The notes beneath the pieces were generated by a model, which ran no database searches, had not been told where the DNA came from, and was given only the letters and a program-made list of their open reading frames with translations. The translations under genes and the position numbers were made by a program. Below are positions 22,922 through 35,600 of a stretch of 64,000 nucleotides of DNA, piece by piece (the stretch's first letter is position 1; each line of letters opens with the position of its first letter). The DNA comes from Pseudocercospora fijiensis CIRAD86 (taxonomy: Eukaryota; Ascomycota; Dothideomycetes; Mycosphaerellales; Mycosphaerellaceae), in NCBI RefSeq assembly GCF_000340215.1, contig NW_006921532.1, forward strand, positions 3,079,337-3,143,336. The letters are read 5' to 3'.

Positions 22922-23620
22922 CTCTACTAATAGCTTTATTAAAATTAATAGTACTATTAGTAGTCTTACTAATATTTTCGCTATAGGGACCTTTATACTA
23001 GTCGATAGGCTTCGTATTTAGTAGAATATAGCTATATCTAGGTCTTTAGTCTACGTTAAGCTCCTACTAAATTTTTATTAGCGTTTTACGCTTATATCCG
23101 GGTTTCGTTAAGCGCTTTCGATTTACGTTCTACGCTAAAATCTAGAATAAGTTAAACTTCCCTTTAATCTTTAATTAAATATTACTTCTACTAAAATTCT
23201 TAGCTAATTATTTCGGTCTTAGCGGACAACTTAGATTTTCGTAGGCGGTAGGCGCGGTATCTAGATTAGTAGCTACGATACTAATTATTTCGGTATTAGC
23301 GGACAACTTAGATTTTAATACTAGCTAATACTAGCTAATAGTCCGAGCTAATACTAGCTAACACTAGCTAATACTAGCTAATACTAGCTAGCTAACACTA
23401 GCTAATACCTACGCTAAAATCCGGGGCAAGTCAAATTTCCCTTTAATATTTGTTTCGATTGACGTTCTACGCTGAAATCCGGGGTAAGTCAAATTTCCCT
23501 TCAATCTTTGATTAAATATTACTTCTGCGAAATTTCTCAGCCAATCATTTCGGTCTTAGCGGACAACTTAGATTTTCGCGGGCGGTAGCCGCGGTGTCTA
23601 GATTGGCAGCTGCGCTGCCA
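22922..23620. repeat. RIP-mutated low-copy repeat with a 169-bp direct duplication
   Basis: Two colinear copies of a 169-bp unit lie at 23,115-23,283 and 23,452-23,620, offset 337 bp with no gaps. Partial copies occur at about 23,281-23,319 and 23,405-23,447. The left copy shows mostly CA-to-TA and TG-to-TA differences, while the right copy, which adjoins normal genic DNA, keeps the unmutated bases. No coding signal is seen. The family is unknown; it could be the end of a DNA transposon. Confidence 0.7.
23318..23408. repeat. Minisatellite of CTAGCTAATA-type units
   Basis: About eight imperfect copies of the decamer CTAGCTAATA or CTAGCTAACA stand in tandem between the two 169-bp copies. It is probably a slippage array grown in RIP-mutated DNA. 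Confidence 0.8.
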
Positions 23621-24033
23621 ATAATGTGATGGTACCTTTATGTAGCAGTCTGTCATTGCGCTGATGCAATGCAACGGCTGCATCATTCTGGCCGTGACAT
23701 CATTCATCACAGACTCGAGCACTCGTCTAGAATAGGCTCCGGTCCGGAGTATGTTTTCCAGTTGCCATTTCGAGAACCAGGTCATGAGCGCTCGCGTCCT
23801 CGGGAGGTCGCCGCTGTGCTTTGTCTTATTCGACCTTTGCTTCCAAGCATAGTTCCGCTCAAAAAAGCTCTCAAGCAAAGCTTGCGAGAAAGCCTTGTTG
23901 GATCGCTGCAGTGACTGTTTGGAGCATACTCAGAATCAAGTCCGTACTCAACGCCATTTCCAACCCGTTCGCAGGTCGCTGATGAGCAATTGACTCTTTG
24001 CTGTACCTTCCCTGGAGGTCCATATCATGACAT
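23621..24033. other. Spacer between repeat block and BUD32
   Basis: About 400 bp of normal base composition lie downstream of BUD32. A short overlapping ORF pair is present on the two strands but resembles nothing and runs into the repeat. I see no gene here. Confidence 0.5.
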
Positions 24034-24789
24034 TCACCCAATCATACTCTTCTTCCTCCCTCTCATTCTAACATCTTCCAACTTCTTCAGTGTCTTCTTT
24101 GCACCCTTGAAAGATCCCTCATAACCATTCAAGACCTCGTCGAAAAGTCTCTCTTCCTTGGGATGCGTACTCCCAAAAGCTCTTTCCAGAACATATAAAT
24201 CCACAGCTCGATCCTCTTCCATCGTAGCATTTTGAACCGCGAGCCCGAAATCAATCAACACAACTTCTTCCGTCTCGTCCGGTCCATCGTCGCTCGTCGC
24301 TCGTAACATCATATTACTAGTCGTCAGATCCCCATGCACAACTCCAATGTCATGTAACTTGCCCACTGCAGCACCAATCCTCCTCAGCAATGACCTCAAC
24401 TCATCCTCTCCAGCTTCCCATCCTCTAATAACCGCCTTGACCGTTCCCGGTCCCTCAATCCACTCAGAGACCATCCAACCCTGTTCCCAATCCAGCGCAT
24501 AGATTTGTGGCACTTTAACACCTTCTCTTAGACATTTTACCAGGACCCTGGCTTCCGCGAGGATTCTCTGGCGCGTGAGTCTTCGGTCTAAAGTTGGATG
24601 TCTCCATGGCTTTTTTGGCCGGACTTTCAAGGCTGCGGATTGGGTGGGTGTGAGGAACTGAGTTTTGTAGAGAAGGGCTTCGGCGCCTTGGGCTATGAGT
24701 TGGAAGGCTGAGAGTGGAGAATTGTTGAAGGGTGGTGGGAGGGAGCGAGGTGGATGGGACGCGAGGTCAGTGTTGGTATCGGTTGTCAT
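24034..24789 (-). CDS. BUD32: EKC/KEOPS complex kinase-ATPase BUD32 (PRPK family)
   Basis: This single-exon gene of 251 codons has the usual length for the small atypical kinase Bud32/p53RK. Visible motifs are a degenerate glycine loop (AQGAEALLYKT), the ATP-binding lysine in AALKVRPKK, the catalytic loop HGDLTTSNMML, the metal-binding DFGLA and AVDLYVLERAF. It ends in the family's basic tail RGRKKSMIG. Bud32 works with Kae1, Cgi121, Pcc1 and Gon7 in KEOPS, which makes the t6A base of ANN-decoding tRNAs and is also linked to telomere upkeep. The start is an ATG preceded by no better in-frame candidate. It is the first intact gene after the repeat block, about 410 bp from the nearest RIP-altered base, and shows no lesion. 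Confidence 0.97.
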   Translation of the reverse strand: MTTDTNTDLASHPPRSLPPPFNNSPLSAFQLIAQGAEALLYKTQFLTPTQSAALKVRPKKPWRHPTLDRRLTRQRILAEARVLVKCLREGVKVPQIYALDWEQGWMVSEWIEGPGTVKAVIRGWEAGEDELRSLLRRIGAAVGKLHDIGVVHGDLTTSNMMLRATSDDGPDETEEVVLIDFGLAVQNATMEEDRAVDLYVLERAFGSTHPKEERLFDEVLNGYEGSFKGAKKTLKKLEDVRMRGRKKSMIG

Positions 24790-25197
24790 GGTGTGGTTAA
24801 TGTCAGAAATGAAGAAGAGGTAGCGTCATTGTCGAGCTCGAGGTTCGCGAAAAGTTGGACTTGGCATGAAGCTGTTCGGCGATATCGGCAGAGTGCAACG
24901 TGCAAGCTCCATCTTGTGCAAAAGCAGAAACGTGAAAGTAAAGGTCGAGGATCAGAGAGCTTGAAAGACTGCTAGGCTTTCATGATCTAATAAGAAGCCT
25001 GCGCTATGGACATAACTGCGCTCGCTACATAAGGCGGCGTGGGTATCGTGACGTGCACACTCAATCGCAAAAATCCTTCTCGCTCCTAAAACGCCTCGGA
25101 GGTTGCCCTACCAGTTCTCAAATCATCAATTTCCATAGTTCATTGAAGTCATGCCAAAAGTCCTTCAATCTCAGCCCCCTCTCCTATTTTATCTTCT
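24790..25197. other. Intergenic: BUD32 5' flank and downstream of Ser-rich gene
   Basis: These 408 bp hold the presumed BUD32 promoter. I see no clear TATA box, RNA gene or repeat. Confidence 0.5.
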
Positions 25198-26352
25198 TCA
25201 ATCCTCCCAAATCGTCTCTAGGTCCAAGTCTGCCCTCCTCTCACCTCCGCAGACCGACCAGCGTTTCCTCTCCCGGTTGCCTCCCCTGCTGAACCCGAAG
25301 CCTCTCGGGGCGTCGAGACTGCCTCGCCGTCGTGGATTGTCATCGGGATCCTCACCGCGCTCTGCTCGTTCTGCTCTCTCAGCTGCCAGCTTCAGTCTCT
25401 CGATGCGCTCTGCCTCGATTGCCATGCTCTCCAAATCTGGATCATCCTCGATCGTTTCCAGGGATGTTATTGAAGGTGATCGCGATCGTTGCGAAGTTGG
25501 TGTGGAAGGAATGCTGCTGAATGATGAAGAGCTTGCATAATGATGGAGTGGTGGATACGCTTCATTGAATCGTTGAGGGCCCAGCGAAGGCGAGTTGGAG
25601 CCGGAAGATGCAGTAGATAAGTTGCTCGTATGGTCGATGTTGCTTCCAGGGTAAGATGTAGGTGCATTCGCATTAGTTACTGTATGCAAAGGTGAAGCCG
25701 GACGTCGTCGCAGTGACGACGACCGCAAGAACGGCATCGCTGCTGGAACAGGCAGTGGCTGACGCGGAGTGATGTCCAGCTCACTGTCTTCCTGAATCGA
25801 CTCAATCCCGCTTCCTCCCACAGGTGACTCGTACCAGCTCGGTGACCTTGGCGGTGGGTTATAGCTGCTGCTCTCATTTTCCGCTCGCAGGGGAGATCTC
25901 TGTCGAGCAGGAGATCGCATGGGGGAACTGGGCGAGAGCGAGGCATTTGAGGGCATGCTCAATTCGAAGGAGCGCGAGGCTGAATGCACGGCTGGGCTGG
26001 AATGTGCTCTGGTCATGGCCGGCGCGCTCAGTGCCGCTCCACTCGAACGCGAGCGAAGGTGGCTTCTCGAGTAGGGAGATCGGTTGCGGTGACTGCTCGT
26101 CGGTCGAGGTTGGTTGAAGTGGCTTTGCAGCAGTGCCGCTGGGGAAGGGTCTGTTGAAGTGCGAGCGGCTTCTGGTCGCAGCTTGAGGGGTCGAGGAAGT
26201 GGATGTGCTAGACCAAGTGAAAGGGTCGCTTCCACGTCTGAGTCTGCTGGATTGAAACGATCGACGGGCGATTCGGGCTCGAGGTCCTCATCGTCGTGCT
26301 GGCTAGCCTGGCGAAGGGTGTTGATCCCCACGGGCCCGGGGGCACTCATCAT
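25198..26352 (-). CDS. Uncharacterised Ser/Pro/Arg-rich disordered protein
   Basis: One uninterrupted frame of 384 codons starts at the ATG pair of MMSAPGPVG; the frame extends slightly further upstream only without an ATG. Nearly the whole protein is low complexity, rich in Ser, Pro and Arg, with many SP and RSRS/RSPS sites that suit proline-directed or SR-type kinases. A short charged helix (about residues 320-345, EAERIERLKLAAERAERAER) and a distinctive C-terminus (RKRWSVCGGERR then DLDLETIWED) are the only ordered-looking parts. From memory, similar acidic ends occur in uncharacterised filamentous-fungal proteins; I cannot verify this. Function is unknown. The length of the frame and its codon texture argue that it is real. 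Confidence 0.75.
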   Translation of the reverse strand: MMSAPGPVGINTLRQASQHDDEDLEPESPVDRFNPADSDVEATLSLGLAHPLPRPLKLRPEAARTSTDPSPAALLQSHFNQPRPTSSHRNRSPYSRSHLRSRSSGAALSAPAMTRAHSSPAVHSASRSFELSMPSNASLSPSSPMRSPARQRSPLRAENESSSYNPPPRSPSWYESPVGGSGIESIQEDSELDITPRQPLPVPAAMPFLRSSSLRRRPASPLHTVTNANAPTSYPGSNIDHTSNLSTASSGSNSPSLGPQRFNEAYPPLHHYASSSSFSSIPSTPTSQRSRSPSITSLETIEDDPDLESMAIEAERIERLKLAAERAERAERGEDPDDNPRRRGSLDAPRGFGFSRGGNRERKRWSVCGGERRADLDLETIWED

Positions 26353-27512
26353 GCTGTCGGACGGCGGAGGGGGGATCAAGGTTTAAGTGCTCGCTATGAA
26401 TCGGATCGAGCGAGGGGTTTCGGGTGTGCGTAACACCCTGGCCCTGGTAGACAAGTCCCCAAGTTGCACTCCCGTCACAGTTTGCGACAGAGAGCGATGT
26501 TCGACAGAGAGTGGTGTTCAGCAGAGAGTGATGCAGTCTAGGAGTTCGGAAGGTTGGCAATCACTACTGCCAAATAGCCGGCTGTGGGAGGGAGGGCCAG
26601 AGCAAGCCTGTCTCAAGACTCGACGCAGGGACTGTGATGCTAGAGAAGCCGGCGACGTATGTTATTGCTCCACCCTACCTAATTGTTCACCAACGGTGAC
26701 GATCAGGGCCGCCTGCACTCCACGGTTCCTTATAACGGCCGCCTGGGCGTGAACGCTCCTTCACCACTGACTCGAACTGTCATACCGGTTGCCCAGCTGA
26801 CGTGTAACTTACTATGAATAAAGCCGCCATCTCTGAGCTTTAATCATCAAGGGACATAACGACGTTTCACATGCAATAACTAAAAGTCAGCAGGCCAACG
26901 ACAGGGCGGCGGCGGCCTGGACGGAGAACAGCGGTCCGTCCGGTTCTGCAAGTCGTGTGCCCAGCGCAGCAACAATAATTGAAGCGTAACTTATGGCCAG
27001 GCCAGCACCCGTGCATGCAACTCGGCTGCATCTTTATGCATATTGTTGCCCTACTCCCGTTCGTCGTCTCTGATGATGATTTCCCATGCCCTCATATACA
27101 GCAACGACACCCTTTCATGCCGGTGATCCGCGAGGGGAAGGACGAGACGAAATTCTAGCGCCCCAAAAAGGGACACACTTTTATAGAAGCCGGCCACGGA
27201 GAACATGGAAGAACCTTATAAGTCGCAGGTGACGCTCAGACTGCGTACAGTCTTGGCACGCGCTGTATGCAGAAGAGCCTGACAGAACGCCGTTTGGGGC
27301 ATCGCTATTCGTCGATCTGTGGATGCGACGTGTGGGAGACACAGGAGAAAGTGGAGAAAGCCGACAAAATGGAGGATTGAGTTCCATCCGGCAACAGCTT
27401 CTTCCCTTCTCCACTGCTCTCTTCAGCAGGCTACTTTGCTTGGTAAATGTCATCTATCGACATGGAATCAATTTAACCGCCGAGACCAGCATCAGGCAGC
27501 ACGCGTGACACT
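26353..27512. other. Intergenic, 1.16 kb
   Basis: This stretch lies between two minus-strand genes: upstream of the Ser-rich gene and downstream of REX3. Several short overlapping ORFs on both strands look like noise. I see no RNA gene or repeat. Confidence 0.5.
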
Positions 27513-29636
27513 TCAGGTCTCACCATTACCCGAAGCAGGCACTTCCTCCTCGCTGCCGCTGTCATCATCTGCGCCATCGGTGGATGGTCTCTTCTTGCGT
27601 TTCCTCATCGAGCCATTGACGGCGCGCTCCACAACTCTGTTCCCATGCTCCTGTGCCATGGCTTCTGACTTCTCCACAATTCCTTTCTTGGGTGGCGATG
27701 GTGGGAGAAGTTGATTGCCATTCACGATCTGCCATTTAGTGATCCGTAGCTCCTTCCATTTCTGCGCGACTTTCACTCGAACCAGATCTCCCGTGGCAAT
27801 GGCATCTTCGAGAGAATCATGCCCACGCTCACCACCATTCTGAATGCTCCGATGCAGATATCTCTCGCTGAGATTCTTCAGCCCAAAGCGCATAGGCAGA
27901 CCGCGTGGATGCGGGAATAGGAGAACTGTATCGACGATCGTCGGGTGGCACAGTCTGACAGTGTTCAGATCGTTATCAATTGCGTGGCCCATCAATGGCG
28001 TTTTGGGAGTGAGGTAGTTGCAGAGGAGTTCGCGAGCTTTTGCTGGACCTTCCACCAGCGGTAGACGTGCTCGTTCGTTCTCCGTTGGTGCTGGAGGAGT
28101 ATAATCTGCCCACTTATCGTAGGGTATGGATCGAGTGTAGTCATCGGGAAAGATGCCAGAGAAGCGACTATTGAGGTCAATGATCGCACCCACAGGTCGG
28201 ACGAGGACATCAACGAGCTGCTCGTTGTACGGCCAGGACACGGCAGTCAGCCGGATCAACTCCAACCCTTTCGTCGTATAGCCCATCTCACAATCAAACG
28301 TCACTGCCTGGACCGCTCGTCCGCGTGAATCCTTTCGAGGCGATTCATTTTCTGGAGTGTTTTCGAACGGAAGAACGGCCGCAAGTCGCGCCGGGCTACT
28401 GGTCTTGAAGACATGATGTTCATGTCTGGTGCATCCGGGTGCGCCAACCAGGTTGCTGCAACATGGAAAGTAAGGCTCCCTTGGGCCAGTCTCTCTATCG
28501 GTCTTCAGTCGTTGCCGGAAGACTTTTCGATTTGGATGGAAATAACACGGCCCGTTGGCAGTAAGTTGACCATCTTCGTTGCGATCAGGGAAGACTTGAA
28601 AGCGCGAGGAGCAGCGATCGCACACTTCCCAATTTTCACTTGCTACAACAGCCGCAGCGGCTTCAGCGGCTTGCTCTGCTGTTGGAGGTACAGGGATATA
28701 TCCGTGTGCCGCAAGCGGCTTCTGGTCGGCTACCAGGTGCGGCAGGATCAAATGTTCCTGACTGAGTAACAATCCGGTCTCGATGGGCCTCTCGGTCTTC
28801 TTGACAGGCTCCGGCTGTCCTTTGCCAAAGGTGATCTTCACTTCCTTGACCCATTCCTCAAGAGGCATCTTCCTCAAAGCGGCGATTCGTTGCTTGATGA
28901 CATTTGAATAGACCTGTGGATTGTCGCGCGCCACTTTCTCCTCCCCATCGAGTGCGAACTTGATGAGCTCTTGCTCATCCAACCGAAGGAGGTGTTTCTG
29001 CTCCAGACCTGGGGCTTCACATAGCATTGTGTTGAGGCGCACCATCTCCATATGCAAGTGCTTGAGAAAGTTTTGTCTCTTAGGGTGTCCGACTGGATCA
29101 TTTGTGATCAGTCGAGGGTTGAGGGTTTCGATCTTGCCATTGCCCAGCGTTCCTGGTTGTTTGGGGGGTGGTACGGCCTTGTTTGCTAATGCTCCTGAGA
29201 CACTCGGGCCGCCGATTGTCGTGGCTTTGTCGTTTGTGGGCGGAGGAGTTGTGGGCTTGCTGAGGCTGACTGGAGGCTGTGACTTCAAATTTGGCGATGA
29301 ACTCTGACTTGGTGCAGCATACGATTGGGAAAGTGGCGATTTCTTGACAGCGGCCAGTTGCTTGCGAATGATGTCGGCTCTGCTCGGCGGCTTGTCCGCG
29401 AGAGTGTCGTAGGTGACTTTGCGACGCTTGCTCGCTGGCTCGGGGAAATCATCTTCTGGAGATGGTTGTTGAGGCGTGGTTGCTGTCTTCGAGACATTTG
29501 GTATTGATGTGGTTTGCGCGCCGGGTGTCTCGGCCGACGGCTTCTTTTCATGAGAATAGATGCAGCTGGTCAAGTTGCACTTTTCTCCCGCCGGACAGGC
29601 TATGTTCTTGAATAGCGTTGTCGTTGAGAACACCAT
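27513..29636 (-). CDS. REX3: RNA exonuclease 3 (DEDDh 3'-5' exonuclease)
   Basis: One exon encodes 707 residues. The N-terminus holds a CCCH zinc finger, Cys14-x5-Cys20-x4-Cys25-x3-His29. A second Cys/His-rich module lies at about residues 340-420 (CDRC, CYFHP, PCCSNL, PGCTRHEHH). The DEDDh nuclease domain spans about 440-620, with ExoI FDCEMG (about 445), ExoII GHAIDND (about 550) and ExoIII HDSLEDA (about 607), giving all four acidic residues and the histidine. The middle (about 30-190) is Pro/Ser-rich and disordered. Rex3 trims 3' ends of structured RNAs, such as the RNase MRP RNA in yeast, and overlaps with Rex1/Rex2. The gene is divergent from the lipase gene to its right, with a 635-bp spacer. 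The C-terminus is Lys/Arg- and Glu-rich, possibly a nuclear targeting signal. Confidence 0.93.
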   Translation of the reverse strand: MVFSTTTLFKNIACPAGEKCNLTSCIYSHEKKPSAETPGAQTTSIPNVSKTATTPQQPSPEDDFPEPASKRRKVTYDTLADKPPSRADIIRKQLAAVKKSPLSQSYAAPSQSSSPNLKSQPPVSLSKPTTPPPTNDKATTIGGPSVSGALANKAVPPPKQPGTLGNGKIETLNPRLITNDPVGHPKRQNFLKHLHMEMVRLNTMLCEAPGLEQKHLLRLDEQELIKFALDGEEKVARDNPQVYSNVIKQRIAALRKMPLEEWVKEVKITFGKGQPEPVKKTERPIETGLLLSQEHLILPHLVADQKPLAAHGYIPVPPTAEQAAEAAAAVVASENWEVCDRCSSRFQVFPDRNEDGQLTANGPCYFHPNRKVFRQRLKTDRETGPREPYFPCCSNLVGAPGCTRHEHHVFKTSSPARLAAVLPFENTPENESPRKDSRGRAVQAVTFDCEMGYTTKGLELIRLTAVSWPYNEQLVDVLVRPVGAIIDLNSRFSGIFPDDYTRSIPYDKWADYTPPAPTENERARLPLVEGPAKARELLCNYLTPKTPLMGHAIDNDLNTVRLCHPTIVDTVLLFPHPRGLPMRFGLKNLSERYLHRSIQNGGERGHDSLEDAIATGDLVRVKVAQKWKELRITKWQIVNGNQLLPPSPPKKGIVEKSEAMAQEHGNRVVERAVNGSMRKRKKRPSTDGADDDSGSEEEVPASGNGET

Positions 29637-30271
29637 CTTTGACTGCTGTCTGCAAGCATCTCACGAGGCGAGTGGTGTGATGAAGGGCGTTCTTAATGTG
29701 AGTTGAGAGTCGCGCGCATGTGAAGCTAGCTACGCGATGTGAGCAGTCTGGCGAGCGAAGTTCCACCAGGAGTGAATGGGATCGGCGTCTCACTTTGGAT
29801 GTGAGTACTGACATTGGTTCTGTGACAGGGAAAGGCGAAGCCGGGAGAAGGCGTGAAAGCAATTCATGGCGCTCGCGTTTCGAATGGACCGGACAAACGT
29901 GTGCTTGGCTTACCTACCATTTGCGCCGTGGGCCACAGTTGAGTGCGCCCTGTCGACAATCGGGACTGGGCAAAGACACTGCTTGTGTATGGAGCGCAAT
30001 GTTCGGCCGAAGCTGTTCTGCACATGTCAAAGAAGTTGAAAGAACCAGCAGCAGAAAGGGCTGCTGTGAACGGAATGTAGCCGGATCGGGATCGGGATTT
30101 GCGCTGACATTTTGTCCGATTTGACGACATCATCATGAACAGCGAATCGAGGCGAAGGCGTAATGATGGCTGCAGCGTGATTCCTGATCCATGGGCTATA
30201 CAATAGAAGCCTATGAAGGCGTCGTAGGTCCAGCTGTCATTCGTTCTTGATCCCACAACTGTTTCCGCGCA
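29637..30271. promoter_or_regulatory. Divergent intergenic region between REX3 and the lipase gene
   Basis: The 635 bp between the two ATGs must hold both promoters. I see no strong TATA box. Open frames on both strands here match nothing and are treated as noise. Confidence 0.45.
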
Positions 30272-31732
30272 ATGTCTTCACCAGCAAAGAAAGCTGATCA
30301 CTTGGCAGTGCTTGTGCATGGTACGAAAGCAGCCATTGTAAGGAGCCCAGGCAGCTACTGACATTCACTCCCTAGGTCTTTGGGGTCACCCCAAACACCT
30401 GGACTACCTGCGAGACACACTACAGAAACAATACCCTACCGATCGTCTACACGTGCTTGTTGCGACAACGCTCAGTGACAACAAAACATACGATGGAGCC
30501 GACGTGGGAGGCGAGCGAGTCGCAAACGAGATTGAAGAGGAGATTGCCAAGTTGAAGGAGGATGGCTACGACATTATGAAGATCAGCATGGTGGGCTACT
30601 CGTTCGGAGGATTGATTTCGAGATATGCGATCGGTTTGCTGTATAGCTCAGGCCTCTTCGAGCGAGTGAAGCCCATCAACTTCACAACATTCGCGACACC
30701 CCATCTAGGAGTGCGCACACCAAAGCGAGGATGGCGGTCGACCTTATTCAACTCGATGGGACCTCGTACCTTAAGCACGTCTGGACAGCAGATGTTTCTG
30801 GTCGATTCCTTCAGAGAAACCGGTCGCCCCCTACTCTCCGTCCTCTCCGACCCCAACAGCATATTCATGAAAGGCCTTGACACGTTCAAGAATAAATGGC
30901 TCTACGCCAACACAATCAACGACAGGAGTGTGCCCTGGTACACAGCAGCATGGTCAAGGACGGATCCTTTCGTCGAACTCGACAAAATCGAGCTTCACTA
31001 CCTAGACCCACAACCACCTCCAGGAGAAGTCATCCTCAAACCAAATTCAGGCTTCGTAACACCGAAGAGGTCCCCTTACGAAAACATGACCTTTTTCGAA
31101 CGCCTCAAAACCATCCCACACCGAGCCCTGAGCAACCTACCCTTCTACATCCTCCTCGCAACCCTCATGCCAATTTTCCTCCCAGCTTTCCTCCTGAACA
31201 GCGGCTACCAGACCTACCAATCCGCCCAGCGCATCGCAGCCCACAATTCCGGAAAAGTCTTCAAACCCGAGAAATACCGGGTAAAGTTCCTCGAAGACGC
31301 AGAAGCCGTGCAAGATAGGTTATACGAAAGATTCACAAATCGGCAACGAGAAGAATATCTACCCACACCACCACCAGAACGTGCAGAAGAGGACAAATCC
31401 AGTGCTGAGCAGTCGCCCGAAAGACCAGATCTGAGATTGAGCAGAAGAGAAAGTGCCAGGGAACGAGCTCACGATTTCAAGATTTTGGCTTTGACGGAAG
31501 AACAGTTTGATATGATTGAGAATTTGGATAAACTTGGCTTTGAGAAGTATCCTGTGCATATACAAAAGGTGCGTCGAACGAACCCAGAAAGTCCTAGATA
31601 TGACGGAAGGATTCTACTGACGCAGACCAGGTACGGCACACGCATGCAGCAATTGTGGTTAGAATGCAGAAGGACAGTTTTGTTGAAGGCAAGGCTGTGG
31701 TTCAGCACTGGGCTGAGAAATTTGAACTTTAG
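30272..31732 (+). CDS. ROG1-type lipase/serine esterase (DUF676)
   Basis: The three-exon model is 30,272-30,320, 30,376-31,568 and 31,631-31,732 and gives 447 residues. Exon 1 supplies the start and, across the junction, the oxyanion motif HGLWGHP. The nucleophile elbow GYSFGG places the catalytic serine at about residue 92. One hydrophobic stretch (about residues 230-250, ILLATLMPIFLPAFLL) could anchor it in a membrane. The last intron is required: reading through gives an unrelated tail, while splicing AAG to GTACGG restores THAAIVVRM and an end at HWAEKFEL. Family members such as yeast Rog1 and Yor059c hydrolyse monoacylglycerols or phospholipids. The substrate here is not known. Confidence 0.9.
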
Positions 31733-32109
31733 CGGGCATAGAATAGATGTTCAATTGCATTATCGTGCTTTCTGTCGCGGTCCTGCACATGTTGGTTCCA
31801 TTTCATCGGCCCAGGTTTCCTGCGCGCCTTGCTGTCCACTGCCCGCGGTGGTGATCATTTCGTAGACGCCTTGTTATTCACGCCCATCGAGAGAAAATGC
31901 GATGGACTTGGAGGAGCTAAGAGACGTATCACTGACAAAGGAAACAGTTACTTCGCGTATCTACAATGCTGCTCTAACTTCACCTCATTGCTCTCTCTCT
32001 CGTCTGATGTGGTACTTGAGCTGACAAGATCCTCTTGTCTTGCTAATTCGAACTCAAAGCTTGCCTTTTGTACTATACACGACCCGGCTCCGGGACAAGT
32101 CTAGAAATT
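31733..32109. other. Convergent 3' spacer, lipase/ATP1
   Basis: These 377 bp between converging stops should hold both poly(A) regions. No gene is visible. Confidence 0.5.
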
Positions 32110-34472
<2,363 letters not shown>

Positions 34473-34830
34473 TGTGACGTTGCCTTGGAAGCTGTTCAGT
34501 TATAGTACCGCTCCCACAGCGGTTGAAGTGATGTCTTTGGAGAGGGGAGAGGTGTGGTGTTGATGGTGAAGTGGTGCTCCCTGCTGGAGCAAAAGGTCTG
34601 CGGGAGCCGCTTCAAATCCCACAGGTTTCGAACGCGGTACGTTCCGGAAAGCAGCTCGACCTGGTCTCACACTGCGGCTTACTTTCGATCTCCTATATTT
34701 CTATCTCACTCCTTCGGATTACTTCCTTTTAATCGACTTGACGAAAGCGCTGCAGCGTCACAGGCCTCGCTGAATCACTATCAACCCTCAGACACGACAT
34801 CCGCACTCCCGATCGGGATCCTCGGCTAGA
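34473..34830. promoter_or_regulatory. Divergent promoter region, ATP1/MPO1
   Basis: The 358 bp between the two start codons must drive both genes. I see no TATA box. A tRNA-like patch near 34,610-34,630 was considered and dropped. Confidence 0.45.
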
Positions 34831-35600
34831 ATGGCTCTCAACTTGGAGAAGCAGTTACTCTTCGTATGGCAGCCGCGAAGCACAAACATGACATGAATGC
34901 TGATTTCACTTTCAGTATGGCTCATACCATCACGATCCTGTACGAATACCAACTTTCTTCACTCATTAGGACATCAAACTAACAGTGCCAAGGTCAACGT
35001 CGGCATCCATATCATATTTGTGCCCATGCTGCTCTTGACGGGATTTCTCTTCGTATGTCATGGTGAACGCATATACTCTCTGACTCTGGTCTGATCAATA
35101 TACAGGGCACCAATACGCCAGCTTTGCCAGTGCCAGAATGGCTCGAGGTCCCCTACTTGCCACCTAATCTTGGCACGATAGCTTGCTGTCTCTATTCGTC
35201 CTTATACATCTTGATGGAGCCAGTAGCTGGAGCGATGCTGGCACCACTCCTCCTCGCTGGAACAGCATATTCCAACCACCTCACTTCGACTTACGGTATG
35301 CAGGCAAACTACATTGCGATCGGAGTACACATCTTCTCTTGGCTGGTGCAGTTCTTTGGTCACGGGGTCTTTGAAGGTCGAGCTCCAGCACTCCTCGACA
35401 ACCTGGTACAAGCGATCTTCTTGGCACCATTCTTCGTCTGGCTTGAGATCCTGTTCGCATTTGGCTACAGACCAGAACTCAAGTCGAGACTTGACGTTGC
35501 CATTGAGCAGGAGATTTCGAAATTCAAAGCCAAGAAGGCCGCGAAGAAAGCCAACGGGCAGGTGAAAGCTAACGGAGGTGCAAACGGGCATGCGAAATGA
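34831..35600 (+). CDS. MPO1-like 2-hydroxy fatty acid dioxygenase (DUF962)
   Basis: Four exons (34,831-34,863, 34,916-34,939, 34,993-35,052, 35,106-35,600) give 203 residues. The start MALNLEKQLLFYGSYHHDPVN is typical of the YGL010W/Mpo1 family. Further family features are the conserved histidines in YHHDP, NVGIHI, AIGVHI and FFGHGVFEGRAPAL, and several membrane spans (about residues 30-50, 70-105, 115-135 and 150-170). A Lys/Ala/Gly/Asn-rich tail follows. Mpo1 is an ER Fe(II)-dependent dioxygenase that shortens 2-hydroxy fatty acids in the alpha-oxidation branch of phytosphingosine breakdown. Exon 2 is short (24 nt), and intron 2 must use AAG as acceptor, past an earlier CAG, to stay in frame. 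The function is transferred from yeast by family. Confidence 0.9.

Noticed and set aside
1..23300. Alternative genetic code with TAG/TAA read as Gln
   Set aside because: Stops also replace Trp codons, lesions hit both strands and active-site residues, and the intact genes from 24 kb on use the standard code. RIP explains all of it.
23537..23914. Overlapping 113- and 81-codon ORFs at the repeat edge
   Set aside because: They run into the degenerate duplication and resemble no protein; likely noise.
26387..26752. 121-codon + strand ORF upstream of the Ser-rich gene
   Set aside because: It overlaps other ORFs on the opposite strand, has no likeness to known proteins and lies in the promoter region.
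34590..34640. tRNA-like B box (GCTTCAAATCCCAC)
   Set aside because: No matching A box, anticodon arm or acceptor stem could be folded around it.
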